Assembly (NCBI RefSeq): GCF_017916475.1
Contig: NZ_JAFMTB010000002.1
Location: forward strand, 248,001-312,000
Length of the DNA: 64,000 bases
Origin: Patulibacter sp. SYSU D01012
GTDB taxonomy: Bacteria > Actinomycetota > Thermoleophilia > Solirubrobacterales > Solirubrobacteraceae
Direction of reading: 5' to 3'
Of this stretch, positions 1 through 9,767 are shown one piece after another (position 1 is the first letter of the stretch; each line of letters begins with the position of its first letter). A model generated the notes under the pieces. The model did no database searches. It had not been told where the DNA came from and was given only the letters and a program-made list of their open reading frames with translations. A program made the position numbers and the translations under genes.

Positions 1-2
1 GC

Positions 3-1205
<1,203 letters not shown>

Positions 1206-1228
1206 GGTTCTCTTCTTCGGGTCGGGGA

Positions 1229-2704
1229 TCAAGCGGGGGTGGCGGCGGCGTCCAGGCCGGCGACGGCCAGGAAGCGGCGGTACAGCTGGTCGGCGGCCGC
1301 GCGGTCGGGCGCGGGCTCGTAGACCCTCGGGTCGGCGGAGGCCGCCGCGAGCTGGCGCAGCTCGGACAGCGAGCCCAGCTCGCCGGCGGCGCGCAGCTGC
1401 ATCAGGACGTTGCCCATGCCGGTGCCCTCGACGGGCCCGGCCAGGACGGTGCGCCCGGTGACGTCCGCGGTCAGGCGGCAGAGGAGCTGGTTGCGCACGC
1501 CGCCGCCCACGACGTGGATCGTGCGGATCTCGCGGCCGGAGACCGCCTCGAGCTGCTCGAGCACCCAGCGGTAGCGCGCGGCGAGGGACACGAAGACGGT
1601 GCGGACCGTCTCCCCCTTCGTGGCGGGCGGGCGCTGGTCGGTGCGCCGGCAGCGGTCGGCGATGAGGGCCGGCAGGTCCTGCGGCGCCAGGAACGCCGGG
1701 TCGTCGATGTCGAGCACCGGGACATCCGGGTCGGCCTCGGCGGCCAGGCGCTGCAGCTCGGCGGCGTGCAGGTGCCACGTGCGCGAGAGCTCCTGCTCCA
1801 GCCACAGGCCCATGACGTTCTTCAGCAGGCGGATCGTGCCGTCGACGCCCCGCTCGTTCGTCAGGTTCGCCTCGCGGGCGGCCGCGGTCAGCACGGGCGC
1901 GTCGAGCTCCAGGCCGAGCAGCGACCACGTGCCCGAGGACAGGATCGCCGACGTGGACGCCCCGCCCTCCCCCGTGACCGGCGCGGCGGCGAACGCCGAC
2001 GCGGTGTCGTGGCTGCCGACGGCGTGGACCGCGGCGTCGCCGAGGCCGAGCCCCGGGCGCAGGCGGCCGATCGTCGTGCCGGCCTCGACCGTCGGCCCGA
2101 ACAGGTCGGCGGGCAGGCCCAGCCGCTCGATCAGCGCGTGCGACCAGCGGCCGGTGCGGGCGTCGAGCAGCCCGGTCGACGAGGCGTTCGTGGCCTCGTT
2201 GACGAGCTCGCCGCCGAGCCAGTGCGCGAGCAGGTCGGGGATCAGGGCGATGCGCTCGGCGGCCTCCAGCGCGGCGGATCCGCGCTCGGCCTCGAGCTGG
2301 AAGACGGTGTTGATCGGCATCGTCTGGATGCCGGCGACCGCGTACTGGTCCTCGCGGGACACCCGGGCGAAGCTGCGCTCCACCATCCCGTCGGTGCGGG
2401 CGTCGCGGTAGTGGTACGGCAGGCCCAGCAGGCGGCCGTCGCGGTCGAGCAGGCCGTAGTCGACGGCCCACGTGTCGACGCCGACGCCGGCGAGCGGGCC
2501 GGCGGCGTGCAGCCCCTCGAGCGCCTGGGCGTACAGGCCGAGCAGGTCCCAGTGGCGGCCGTCGGGCAGGTCGACGGGCCGGTTGACGAACCGGGCCGCC
2601 TCCGTGAGCGTGACGACGCCGTCGACCAGGCGGCCGGCGAGGACGCGGCCGCTCGAGGCGCCGAAGTCGATCGCGGCGTAGGTGGGGGCGCTGGCGCTAG
2701 GCAA
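1229..2704 (-). CDS. rhaB: Rhamnulokinase (FGGY family)
   Basis: Phosphorylates L-rhamnulose to rhamnulose-1-phosphate with ATP. The 491-residue product has the FGGY-kinase layout: an N-terminal phosphate-binding AIDFGASSGRV near residue 12, VGSHDTASAF in the middle, and the C-terminal ATP-binding HVVGGGVRNQLLCRLTADV, which is typical of RhaB. The start is a TTG inside the end of the mutarotase gene (8 nt overlap). A strong AGGAGG 9 nt upstream of the TTG decides this start. It sits between the mutarotase and isomerase genes in one minus-strand operon. Assignment as rhamnulokinase rather than another sugar kinase rests on the motifs plus the rhamnose neighbours. Confidence 0.93.
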   Translation of the reverse strand: MPSASAPTYAAIDFGASSGRVLAGRLVDGVVTLTEAARFVNRPVDLPDGRHWDLLGLYAQALEGLHAAGPLAGVGVDTWAVDYGLLDRDGRLLGLPYHYRDARTDGMVERSFARVSREDQYAVAGIQTMPINTVFQLEAERGSAALEAAERIALIPDLLAHWLGGELVNEATNASSTGLLDARTGRWSHALIERLGLPADLFGPTVEAGTTIGRLRPGLGLGDAAVHAVGSHDTASAFAAAPVTGEGGASTSAILSSGTWSLLGLELDAPVLTAAAREANLTNERGVDGTIRLLKNVMGLWLEQELSRTWHLHAAELQRLAAEADPDVPVLDIDDPAFLAPQDLPALIADRCRRTDQRPPATKGETVRTVFVSLAARYRWVLEQLEAVSGREIRTIHVVGGGVRNQLLCRLTADVTGRTVLAGPVEGTGMGNVLMQLRAAGELGSLSELRQLAAASADPRVYEPAPDRAAADQLYRRFLAVAGLDAAATPA

Positions 2705-3017
2705 GGTGGAAGACCTCCTGCAGACGCAGCAGGCCGGTGTCGGGGCGTGCCCCGTCGGGAAGGGTCATGAAGTCGGCCATCTCGGCCTGCCAGCGGGCGT
2801 TGACGTCGGTCGCCTGCATCGCGGCGTCCGCGGCGGCGTAGTCGTCGCACTCGAAGTAGCCGACGAGCAGCCCGTCGGGCCGCAGGAAGATGGAGTAGTT
2901 GCGGTAGCCGGACGCCGTGAGGGCCTCGAGCATCTCGGGCCACACGCGGGCGTGGCGCTCCTGGTACTCGTCGAGGCGCTCCGGCTTGACCTGGAGCAGG
3001 AAGCAGACGCGTTCCAC
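2697..3017 (-). CDS. rhaM: L-rhamnose mutarotase
   Basis: Interconverts the alpha and beta anomers of L-rhamnose so that the isomerase receives the right anomer. The 106-residue length and the motifs ERHARVWPEMLEAL (catalytic His near residue 22), YRNYSIFLRPDGLLVGYFE and a W in NARWQAEM are those of the RhaM/YiiL family. The start is a GTG with GGAGG about 7 nt upstream. The gene follows the sugar-binding-protein gene after a 155-nt gap holding a stable hairpin, and overlaps the kinase start by 8 nt. Confidence 0.94.
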   Translation of the reverse strand: MERVCFLLQVKPERLDEYQERHARVWPEMLEALTASGYRNYSIFLRPDGLLVGYFECDDYAAADAAMQATDVNARWQAEMADFMTLPDGARPDTGLLRLQEVFHLA

Positions 3018-3131
3018 GTCAGGCCCTCCGTGCGGTTGTGGGGTGTCGCCCGATGGTCATGCGGTCGGGTGGTGCGGGAGGACGCGGGGACGGGCCGCAG
3101 CCCGCCCCCGCATCGGTCGAGGACGCGACGA

Positions 3132-3158
3132 CCGTCCGCGCCGTGAGGGCGCGGACGG
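3132..3158 (-). terminator. Intercistronic hairpin after the sugar-binding-protein gene
   Basis: A perfect 11-bp inverted repeat (CCGTCCGCGCC / GGCGCGGACGG) with a 5-nt GTGAG loop begins 15 nt after the stop of the binding-protein gene. No U-run follows, so it may act as an RNA-stabilising or partial-termination element that raises binding-protein mRNA over rhaM-rhaB-rhaI, as is common for ABC systems. That role is inference. Confidence 0.6.
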
Positions 3159-3172
3159 CCTAGGCCAGGGGC

Positions 3173-4264
3173 CTAGAAGTCGAAGTCGTCGATGTTCTCC
3201 TTGGTGAACGTCGTCGGCGGCCCGAGGACGATCTCGCCGTTCGCGCCGATCGTCTTGTCGCCGAGCTTGCCGGCCTTGAAGGTCTCGCCCTCCTTGCCGG
3301 TGATCTGGCCCGAGGCGAGCGCCGCCGCGGCGTAGCCGCCGAGGTAGCCGACGTCCTCGGGGTTCCACAGGGCGAACTGCTCGACCGTGCCGTCCTTGAC
3401 GAACTTGCGCATCTGGTTCGGCGTGCCGAGGCCGGTGATGCCGACCTTGCCCTTGTACTGCGCGTTGGCGGACACGTAGCGCGCCGCGGCCGCGATGCCG
3501 ACCGTCGTCGGCGAGACGATCGCCTTCAGGTTCGGGTAGGCGCGCAGGAGGCCCTGCGCCTGCTGGAACGACTTCTGGTCGTCGTCGTCGCCGTACGCGA
3601 CCTTGACGAGCTTGATGCCGGAGTACTCGGGCTTCTTGAGCTCCTCCTTCATGATCTTGATCCAGGCGTTCTGGTTCGGCGCGTTCGCCGTGGCCGAGAG
3701 GACCGCGACCTCGCCCTCGCCGCCGACCTCCTTGGCCTGCTTCGCGAGCTGCTCGCCGATCGACTGCGTCGTCGCCTGGTTGATGAAGATCTGACGGGCG
3801 TCGGCCGCCGCGTCGGAGTCCTGCGTCACGACCTTGACGCCGCGCTGCATGGCCTGCTTGAGGACCGGCGCGATGGCGTTCGGGTCGTTCGCCGCGAGCA
3901 CGATGGCGTCGGGCTTCTGCTGCGTGATCGAGCGCAGCAGCGAGACCTGCGACGACGCGGAGGCGTCGGTCGGGCCCTGGATCTTGGCGGTGCCGCCCGT
4001 CTCCTCGATGGCCGCGACGGTGCCCTTGTCCTCGAGCTCCTCGTACGGGTTGCCGAGCTGCTTCGGCATCACGACGACCTTCAGGCCCTTCTTGATCTGG
4101 GCGTTGGCGTTCGCCGACGCGCCGTCGTCGGACGCCGCGGCGCCGCCGGACGACCCGGAGCCCTCGGAGTCGTCCTTCGTCGAGCCGCAGCCCGTCACGA
4201 TGGCGGCACCCAGCACCACTGCGAACAGCAGCGCCAGGAACCGCGCGAAGCGTGAGTCACGCAT
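3173..4264 (-). CDS. rhaS: Rhamnose ABC transporter substrate-binding lipoprotein
   Basis: Periplasmic-binding-protein-type lipoprotein that captures sugar outside the membrane for the RhaTPQ importer. The 363-residue product has a signal sequence and lipobox VTGC with Cys at residue 26, a Ser/Gly/Asp linker, then a LacI-type sugar-binding fold (KVVVMPKQLGNPYEE, DAIVLAANDPNAIAPVL, VGITGLGTPNQM). This resembles the RhaS/AI-2-binding subfamily. The ATG at 4264 was chosen over a longer reading because GGAGAGGGG lies just upstream and the signal peptide then begins at MRDSR. It overlaps the preceding permease stop by 8 nt. Rhamnose specificity is inferred from the rhaM, rhaB and rhaI genes downstream. 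Confidence 0.9.
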   Translation of the reverse strand: MRDSRFARFLALLFAVVLGAAIVTGCGSTKDDSEGSGSSGGAAASDDGASANANAQIKKGLKVVVMPKQLGNPYEELEDKGTVAAIEETGGTAKIQGPTDASASSQVSLLRSITQQKPDAIVLAANDPNAIAPVLKQAMQRGVKVVTQDSDAAADARQIFINQATTQSIGEQLAKQAKEVGGEGEVAVLSATANAPNQNAWIKIMKEELKKPEYSGIKLVKVAYGDDDDQKSFQQAQGLLRAYPNLKAIVSPTTVGIAAAARYVSANAQYKGKVGITGLGTPNQMRKFVKDGTVEQFALWNPEDVGYLGGYAAAALASGQITGKEGETFKAGKLGDKTIGANGEIVLGPPTTFTKENIDDFDF

Positions 4265-5372
4265 TCGTAGTCCCCTCTCCTCCCGACCCGGTCGTGGAGA
4301 CCGCGGGGCGACCGGGCCGGGAGGGCCGTCCACCGCGGGTGTTGCTGACCCGCCGCGCCTCGCGGACGCGAGCGGCGATGTTCGGCACCAGGACGGAGCC
4401 GACGAGCAAGATGCCCGTGACGATCTGCACCCAGTAGGTGCTGATGTCCGGGTTGAGGTTGAGGGCCTTCTGGATGCCGCCGAGCAGGATCAGGCCCAGG
4501 ATGACGCCGCCGACGGTGCCGGTGCCGCCGAAGATCGACACGCCGCCGAGCACGACCGCGGCGATGGCGGTGAGCTCGAAGCCCTGGCCGACGTTGGCGG
4601 CCGCCGTCGAGTTGCGCAGCGTCAGGATGATCCCCGCGAGCGCCGCGATGACGCCGCTGAGGACGAACAGCCGCAGCTGGATCCGGTCCACGCGGATGCC
4701 GGAGAACCGCGCGGCCTGCTTGTTCGCGCCGATCGCGAACACCGAGCGACCGAACGGCGTGCGGTGCAGCAGCAGGGCGAAGACGATCGCCAGCACGATG
4801 AACAGCACGATCGGGTTCGGGACCACCGTGCCGGCGAACGTGCCGAACGCCCAGTCCGTGTAGTCCGTCGGGAACGACGTCACGGACTCGTCGCCGAGGA
4901 TGACGTACGCCAGGCCGCGGAACAGCGCCATCGTGCCGATGGTCACCGCCAGGCTCGGCAGGCCGAGGCCCGTCACGAGCCAGCCGTTGAGCAGGCCGCA
5001 GACCGCGCCGGCGACGAGGCAGATCGGGATGATCGCCTCCATCGGCAGGCCGTCGTTCCACAGCGAGCCCATGAGCGCCGACGACAGCGCCAGGATCGAC
5101 GCGACCGACAGGTCGATCTCGCCGGTGGCGATGATCAGCGTCAGCGGCAGCGCGAGCAGCGCGTACTCGGTGAAGTCGCTCGAGCCGGTCGTCAGCGAGT
5201 CCCCGGTCAGGAACTCGGACGAGATCATCGCGCCGATGATGAAGACGACGACGATGAGGCCCAGGATGAGCGTCTCCCAGCGGCCGAGGACGGCCTTCAG
5301 CGGGGAGTCCGCGGGCTTCGCGGCGTCCGGCGCACGGTCGGGCGCCGGCGCGGTGGGCGAGATGGTGCTCAT
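4257..5372 (-). CDS. rhaQ: Sugar ABC transporter permease (second)
   Basis: Integral membrane subunit of the rhamnose importer. The 371-residue protein has about eight to ten hydrophobic segments and the RbsC-family signatures ATGEIDLSVASILALSSALMG, TIGTMALFRGLAYV and AIGANKQAARFSGIRV (the loop that contacts the ATPase). A 35-residue polar N-terminus rich in Ala and Pro precedes the first helix, and a basic, Gly-rich tail follows the last. The ATG overlaps the TGA of the other permease as ATGA, and its end overlaps the binding-protein start. The two permeases probably form a heterodimer; the P/Q naming follows the rhizobial order and is only approximate. Confidence 0.88.
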   Translation of the reverse strand: MSTISPTAPAPDRAPDAAKPADSPLKAVLGRWETLILGLIVVVFIIGAMISSEFLTGDSLTTGSSDFTEYALLALPLTLIIATGEIDLSVASILALSSALMGSLWNDGLPMEAIIPICLVAGAVCGLLNGWLVTGLGLPSLAVTIGTMALFRGLAYVILGDESVTSFPTDYTDWAFGTFAGTVVPNPIVLFIVLAIVFALLLHRTPFGRSVFAIGANKQAARFSGIRVDRIQLRLFVLSGVIAALAGIILTLRNSTAAANVGQGFELTAIAAVVLGGVSIFGGTGTVGGVILGLILLGGIQKALNLNPDISTYWVQIVTGILLVGSVLVPNIAARVREARRVSNTRGGRPSRPGRPAVSTTGSGGEGTTNA

Positions 5373-6469
5373 GCGGTCTTCCTCCGGCGGGCGGACCGCT
5401 GACGCAGTCGCGCCTCGCTCTGGTTGGCGACGAAGCGGTCGAGGGCGATGGCGACGAGGATCAGCGCGCCGACGGCGGCCTGCTGCCAGAAGTCGTCGAT
5501 CTTCAGGACGATGAGGGCGGTCTGGATCGTGCCCATGACCACCGCGCCGATCGCGGCGCCGATGACGGAGCCCGAGCCGCCGGCGATGGCGACGCCGCCG
5601 ACGACGGCCGCGCCGATGACGCGCAGCTCGTAGCCGTCGCCCGCGGTGGCGTCGACCGTGCCGTAGCGGGCCGCGTAGAGCGCGCCGCCGAGGCCGGCGA
5701 GGGCGCCGGAGATGACGAACGCCTGCGTCACGCGGCGGTCGGACTTGAGGCCCGCGAGGCGGGCGGCGTTGCCGCCGGAGCGCCCGGACGAGCCGATCGC
5801 GTACAGCTGGCGGCCCCACGCGAAGTCGCGGGTGACGAACCAGAACAGCAGGATCACCACGATCGCGATGAGGATCATGGTCGGGATCCCGGCGATCTCG
5901 CCCGAGCCGACGTTCAGGAACGAGTCGGGCAGCGTCTCCGCGTTGATCTGCCGGCCGCCGGTGACGAGGAACGCCACGCCGCGCAGCGCGTACATCGTGC
6001 CGAGGGTCACCACGAGCGCCGGCACCCGGCCCCAGGTGACGAGCACGCCGTTGAGCAGGCCGCACGCGGCGCCGATGACGATCGCCAGCAGCACGCCGAA
6101 GATCCACGGCAGGTCGGGGTTCTTCGTCAGCAGGTCGCCGCAGAGGAACGCGCTCAGGCCCAGGATCGAGCCGACCGACAGGTCGATGTTGCGCGTGACG
6201 ATCACGAGCGTCATGCCCGCGGTCATCACGGCGATGATCGCGACGTTGAGGATCGTCTCCTTCAGGTTCCCCCAGTCGAGGAAGTCGGAGTTGATCGCGC
6301 CGGTGATGCCGACGATCGCGATCAGCACGACGATCAGGCCGAGCTCGCGGACGCGGATCAGCGTCTCGGCGAAGCGCTTGGCGCCCGACTGCGCCTCGGC
6401 GGTCTCGTGCGCCGGCGTGCCGGGGGTGGGTGCGCCGGCCGGGGCCGGGGCGCTGACGGGGGTGCTCAT
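5369..6469 (-). CDS. rhaP: Sugar ABC transporter permease (first)
   Basis: Integral membrane subunit of the rhamnose importer. The 366-residue protein of the RbsC/BPD_transp_2 family carries VTRNIDLSVGSILGLSAF, VVTLGTMYALRGVAFLVTGG and AIGSSGRSGGNAARLAGLK, with about eight to ten hydrophobic segments after a Pro/Ala-rich cytoplasmic N-terminus. The ATG at 6469 overlaps the ATPase TGA as ATGA, which fixes the start; the longer open frame upstream lies inside the ATPase gene. It is clearly related to the neighbouring permease, so the pair probably arose by old duplication, as in other rhamnose, ribose and AI-2 systems. Confidence 0.88.
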   Translation of the reverse strand: MSTPVSAPAPAGAPTPGTPAHETAEAQSGAKRFAETLIRVRELGLIVVLIAIVGITGAINSDFLDWGNLKETILNVAIIAVMTAGMTLVIVTRNIDLSVGSILGLSAFLCGDLLTKNPDLPWIFGVLLAIVIGAACGLLNGVLVTWGRVPALVVTLGTMYALRGVAFLVTGGRQINAETLPDSFLNVGSGEIAGIPTMILIAIVVILLFWFVTRDFAWGRQLYAIGSSGRSGGNAARLAGLKSDRRVTQAFVISGALAGLGGALYAARYGTVDATAGDGYELRVIGAAVVGGVAIAGGSGSVIGAAIGAVVMGTIQTALIVLKIDDFWQQAAVGALILVAIALDRFVANQSEARLRQRSARRRKTA

Positions 6470-7989
6470 GCGACTTCCTCCATGGCGGGCCGGCCGCTGG
6501 CGGCGCGCACGACCCGCTCCTCCGTGGCCTCCGCACGGGACAGCTCGGCGGTGATCTGGCCCTCGTACATCACGAGGACGCGGTCGGCCATCCCGAGGAC
6601 CTCGGGCAGCTCGCTCGACACCATCAGGACGCCGAGGCCCTCCTGGGCGAGCTCGTCGATCAGGCGGTGGACCTCGGACTTCGTGCCGACGTCGATGCCG
6701 CGGGTCGGCTCGTCGATGATCAGCAGGCGGGGCTTCGTGCCGAGCCACTTGGCCAGGACGACCTTCTGCTGGTTGCCGCCCGACAGCGTCGAGACGGGGT
6801 CGCTCATGCGGCCGTACTTCAGCTGCAGGCGCGTCGCCCAGTTCGCGGCCTCCTCGCGCTCCTTCTTCGGGGAGAGCAGGCCGTTCCTGCGCATCTCGTT
6901 CAGGCGCGCGAGCGTGGCGTTGTCGCCGATCGACATCTCCATGACGAGGCCCTGCTGCCGGCGGTCCTCGGGCACGAGGGCCATGCCCGCGGCGACCGAC
7001 GCGGTCGGCTTGCCGAGCGGCAGGTCCGTGCCGTTGACGCGGACGCGCCCCTCCGTCGCCTGGTCGACGCCGAAGATCGCCTGGACGACCTCGGACCGCC
7101 CGGCGCCCACGAGGCCGGCCAGGGCGACGATCTCGCCGGCCTTCACCTCGAAGCTGACGTCGTAGAAGACGCCCTCGCGCGAGAGCCCCTCGACCTCGAG
7201 GATCGTCTCGCCGATCGTCGCCTCGGTCTTCGGGAACAGCTCCGAGATGTCGCGGCCGACCATCCGGCGGACGAGCTCGTCCTCCGGCATCGCGGACAGC
7301 GGGCCGTCGTGGACGACCTCGCCGTCGCGCATGATCGTCACGACGTCGCAGATCTCGTAGACCTCCTCCAGCCGGTGGCTGATGAAGAGGATCGCCGCGC
7401 CGCGCTCCTGCAGGGCGCGGACGACGCGGAACAGGCGCTCGACCTCGCGGCCGGACAGCGCGGCCGTCGGCTCGTCCATGATCAGCACGCGCGCGTCGAA
7501 GCTCATCGCCTTCGCGATCTCGACGATCTGCTGGTCGGCGATGGACAGGCCCTCGACGGGACGGTCGGGGTCGAGCTCGACGCCCAGGCGGTCGAGGGCG
7601 TCGCGCACGGTCTTGCGCATGGCGCCGCGGTCGATCCGCCCGAAGGCGCCCTTCGGGTGCCGGCCCATGACGACGTTCTCCGCGACGGACAGGTCGGGGA
7701 AGAGCGTCGGCTCCTGCAGGATCACCGCGACGCCGGCGTCGCGGGCGTCCGCGGTCGAGGTGAACGTGACGGGCTCCCCGTCGACGAGCACGCGGCCGGA
7801 GTTCGGACGCTCGACGCCCGTGAGCATCTTCACGAGCGTCGACTTGCCGGCGCCGTTCTCGCCCATCAGGGCGCGGACCTCGCCGGAGCGCAGCTCGATC
7901 GTGGCGTCACGGAGCGCGTGGACCGCACCGTAGGAGCGGCTCGCGCCGTCCAGCGCGATGTACGCCGCCGTCGTCTGGGCGCCGGTCAT
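6466..7989 (-). CDS. rhaT: Sugar ABC transporter ATPase with two nucleotide-binding domains
   Basis: Energises rhamnose import. The 507-residue product contains two fused ABC cassettes, as in RbsA, XylG and RhaT. The first has Walker A GENGAGKS near residue 44, a degenerate signature LSIADQQIVEIAKAM and Walker B VLIMDEPTAAL. The second has a degenerate Walker A, GLVGAGRSE (Arg for Lys), signature LSGGNQQKVVLAKWL and Walker B LLIIDEPTRGID. One intact and one degenerate site is the family norm. The ATG at 7989 has a GGGAG purine run upstream. It follows the DeoR gene by 37 nt and overlaps the first permease by ATGA, so regulator and transporter appear to be co-transcribed. Confidence 0.93.
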   Translation of the reverse strand: MTGAQTTAAYIALDGASRSYGAVHALRDATIELRSGEVRALMGENGAGKSTLVKMLTGVERPNSGRVLVDGEPVTFTSTADARDAGVAVILQEPTLFPDLSVAENVVMGRHPKGAFGRIDRGAMRKTVRDALDRLGVELDPDRPVEGLSIADQQIVEIAKAMSFDARVLIMDEPTAALSGREVERLFRVVRALQERGAAILFISHRLEEVYEICDVVTIMRDGEVVHDGPLSAMPEDELVRRMVGRDISELFPKTEATIGETILEVEGLSREGVFYDVSFEVKAGEIVALAGLVGAGRSEVVQAIFGVDQATEGRVRVNGTDLPLGKPTASVAAGMALVPEDRRQQGLVMEMSIGDNATLARLNEMRRNGLLSPKKEREEAANWATRLQLKYGRMSDPVSTLSGGNQQKVVLAKWLGTKPRLLIIDEPTRGIDVGTKSEVHRLIDELAQEGLGVLMVSSELPEVLGMADRVLVMYEGQITAELSRAEATEERVVRAASGRPAMEEVA

Positions 7990-8026
7990 CGCCGGCTCCC
8001 CTCGGGGGTGGGTCGGGTGGTGCAGC

Positions 8027-8878
8027 TCATGCGCTGGCCTCCGCGGTCGGGTCGTCCTCGCGATCGAGGCGGCGCACGGTCACGCCGGGCACGTCGATCG
8101 CGGCAAGCAGGTCCTCGTTCTCCGTCGCCAGGCCGGCGACGAGCACGTCGGTGCAGTCGGTGACCGGACCGATGACGCTCAGGCCGCGGCGGTCGAGCTT
8201 GCCGCCGTCGACCAGCAGGGTCGCGTGGCCGGCCTGCGCGATCATCGTCCGCTTGACCTCGGCCTCGAGCGGGTCGGCGTCGGTGAGGGTGCCGTCGGGC
8301 GCGATGCCCTTGACGGACAGGAAGGCGCGGTCCGTCCAGTGGCGGCGGAGCGACTCGACGGCGACCGGGCCGACGAAGGAGCGCGAGATGCGGCGCAGCT
8401 GGCCGCCGGCCACGATCAGCTCGATCGTCTCGCGGGCGTTGCTCGCGATCAGGTCGACGATCGGCAGCGAGTTCGTCACGACGGTGACGGGGCGGTCCTC
8501 GCGGATCAGCAGCTCGGCCAGGTGGTAGGCCGTCGTCGAGGAGTCGAGGAAGAGCGCCTCGCCGTCCTCGACCGTCGCGGCGGCCGCGGTGGCGAGCAGG
8601 CGCTTCGCCGCGGTGGCGGTCGCCATGCGGGCGGTGAAGGAGTCCTCGTGGCTGCTCGTGCTGGGCAGCACCGCGCCGCCGTGCGTGCGGCGCGCCTGGC
8701 CCTGACGCTCGAGCTCGGCGAGGTCGCGACGGGCCGTCATCGGCGAGACGCCGAAGCGCTCCTCGATCTCGCCGACCGTCACCGCGCGCTGCGCCTGCAG
8801 CAGCTCGGTGATCGCCTCACGGCGACCCTCCGCGAGCCGCAGACGGTCGTCTGGTGCTTTGCGATTGCTTTTCGGCAT
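8027..8878 (-). CDS. DeoR-family transcriptional regulator of the rhamnose operon
   Basis: Probable sugar-phosphate-responsive repressor of the operon it heads. The 283-residue protein has an N-terminal DeoR helix-turn-helix (REAITELLQAQRAVTVGEIEERFGVSPMTARRDLAELERQG, about residues 15-57) with the THGGAV link, then a DeoRC sugar-phosphate-sensing domain (LFLDSSTTAYHLAELL, VVTNSLPIV, VDGGKLDRRGL). The start chosen is the ATG at 8878 with GGGAGAGGG upstream; the frame is open further but would run across the promoter. The first gene of the operon is thus its own regulator, suggesting autoregulation through the palindrome at 8943-8964. The inducer is not evident from sequence; a rhamnose catabolite is the obvious candidate. 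Confidence 0.88.
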   Translation of the reverse strand: MPKSNRKAPDDRLRLAEGRREAITELLQAQRAVTVGEIEERFGVSPMTARRDLAELERQGQARRTHGGAVLPSTSSHEDSFTARMATATAAKRLLATAAAATVEDGEALFLDSSTTAYHLAELLIREDRPVTVVTNSLPIVDLIASNARETIELIVAGGQLRRISRSFVGPVAVESLRRHWTDRAFLSVKGIAPDGTLTDADPLEAEVKRTMIAQAGHATLLVDGGKLDRRGLSVIGPVTDCTDVLVAGLATENEDLLAAIDVPGVTVRRLDREDDPTAEASA

Positions 8879-8924
8879 TTCTGCGATCCCTCTCCCCCTC
8901 GGTGCGCTGATTCGCGCAAAAACG

Positions 8925-8953
8925 ATCAGATCAGACCAGGAAGTCTGTGTCAA
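8925..8953 (-). promoter_or_regulatory. Promoter of the rhamnose operon
   Basis: On the minus strand a perfect -35 TTGACA (8948-8953) is followed after exactly 17 nt by TCTGAT (8925-8930), a 4/6 match to the -10 consensus. This is the best sigma-70-like promoter in the window and lies 47 nt upstream of the regulator's ATG, in an unusually A/T-rich patch. Confidence 0.75.
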
Positions 8954-8964
8954 GCGGCACAGAC
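8943..8964. promoter_or_regulatory. Operator candidate overlapping the rhamnose -35 box
   Basis: A perfect 7-bp inverted repeat, GTCTGTG and CACAGAC, separated by 8 nt, covers the TTGACA box. A second smaller repeat, CAGAC-N6-GTCTG (8932-8947), shares its GTCTG arm and occupies the spacer between -35 and -10. Position and symmetry fit a repressor site, presumably for the DeoR-type protein encoded next door (inference). Confidence 0.6.
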
Positions 8965-9089
8965 GCCCCGCTCGTGCGTACTGCGACAACCCACGGTAGC
9001 CACAGGCGATACGAGCTCGACGAACGACCGAGCGCCGGCGTCCGCGAACGGTGATCGCCCGACGTTCGGACGTGTGCGAAGCCGTGCGG

Positions 9090-9767
9090 TCAGCCCGGGA
9101 CCGGCGCCGCGACCAGCACCACCACGAGCGTGCGCGGCCCGTGGACGCCCTCGACCCGCTGCAGCTCGATGTCGCTGGTCGCGGAGGGGCCCGAGACGAA
9201 CGTCATCGGGGGGACGGGCCGCCCCGGCTCGGCCGGGCGCAGCACCGCGAAGGCGTCGTCGACGTCGGCCACGACCTGGTCCGTGCGCACGACGCAGACG
9301 TGCCGGTCGGGGACGAGCGTCAGTCGCCGTGGGCCCTGGTCCGCGTCGTGGTCCAGGACGATGGTGCCCGTCTCGGCGATGGCCGTCCGGCAGGCCGTCA
9401 CGACGGCCTGCACGGTCTGCAGCTCGTCGTGCGAGGCGGCGGTGCCGTCGCGCCAGCCGTGCGACCGCCACGCGTCGGGCAGCCCGGGCGGCGCGGCGAC
9501 GTCGCCCGGGTCGAGGTCGGCGAGCGCGTCGGCGACGGCCGCGGCCACGCCGGCCTCGTCCGTGCGCACGACGGTGGCGCGGTAGTCCTCGACCCGCTCG
9601 GCGAGCAGGTCGACCAGCTCGGCGTGGGTGCGGTCCGGACGCTGCGCGTCGCTCCGGGGTGGCTGCGGCGGTCCGGGGTGGTCGCTCGCGTGCATCGCCG
9701 CGCGCTCGGCCGCGCGCAGGCTCGCGCGTACGCGCGCGAGAACCTGGTCCCGTCCGTTCGTGCTCAC
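9090..9767 (-). CDS. lutC: Lactate utilization protein C (LUD domain)
   Basis: Third subunit of the LutABC L-lactate oxidation complex. The 225-residue protein carries the LUD (DUF162) domain with the family signature FVSGPSATSDIELQRVEGVHGPRTL near the C-terminus, preceded by AIAETGTIVLD. The start is GTG at 9767; its GTGA overlaps the lutB stop, which fixes it. The gene ends the lutA-lutB-lutC operon. A coding-free stretch of about 210 nt with the rhamnose promoter follows. Confidence 0.92.
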   Translation of the reverse strand: MSTNGRDQVLARVRASLRAAERAAMHASDHPGPPQPPRSDAQRPDRTHAELVDLLAERVEDYRATVVRTDEAGVAAAVADALADLDPGDVAAPPGLPDAWRSHGWRDGTAASHDELQTVQAVVTACRTAIAETGTIVLDHDADQGPRRLTLVPDRHVCVVRTDQVVADVDDAFAVLRPAEPGRPVPPMTFVSGPSATSDIELQRVEGVHGPRTLVVVLVAAPVPG

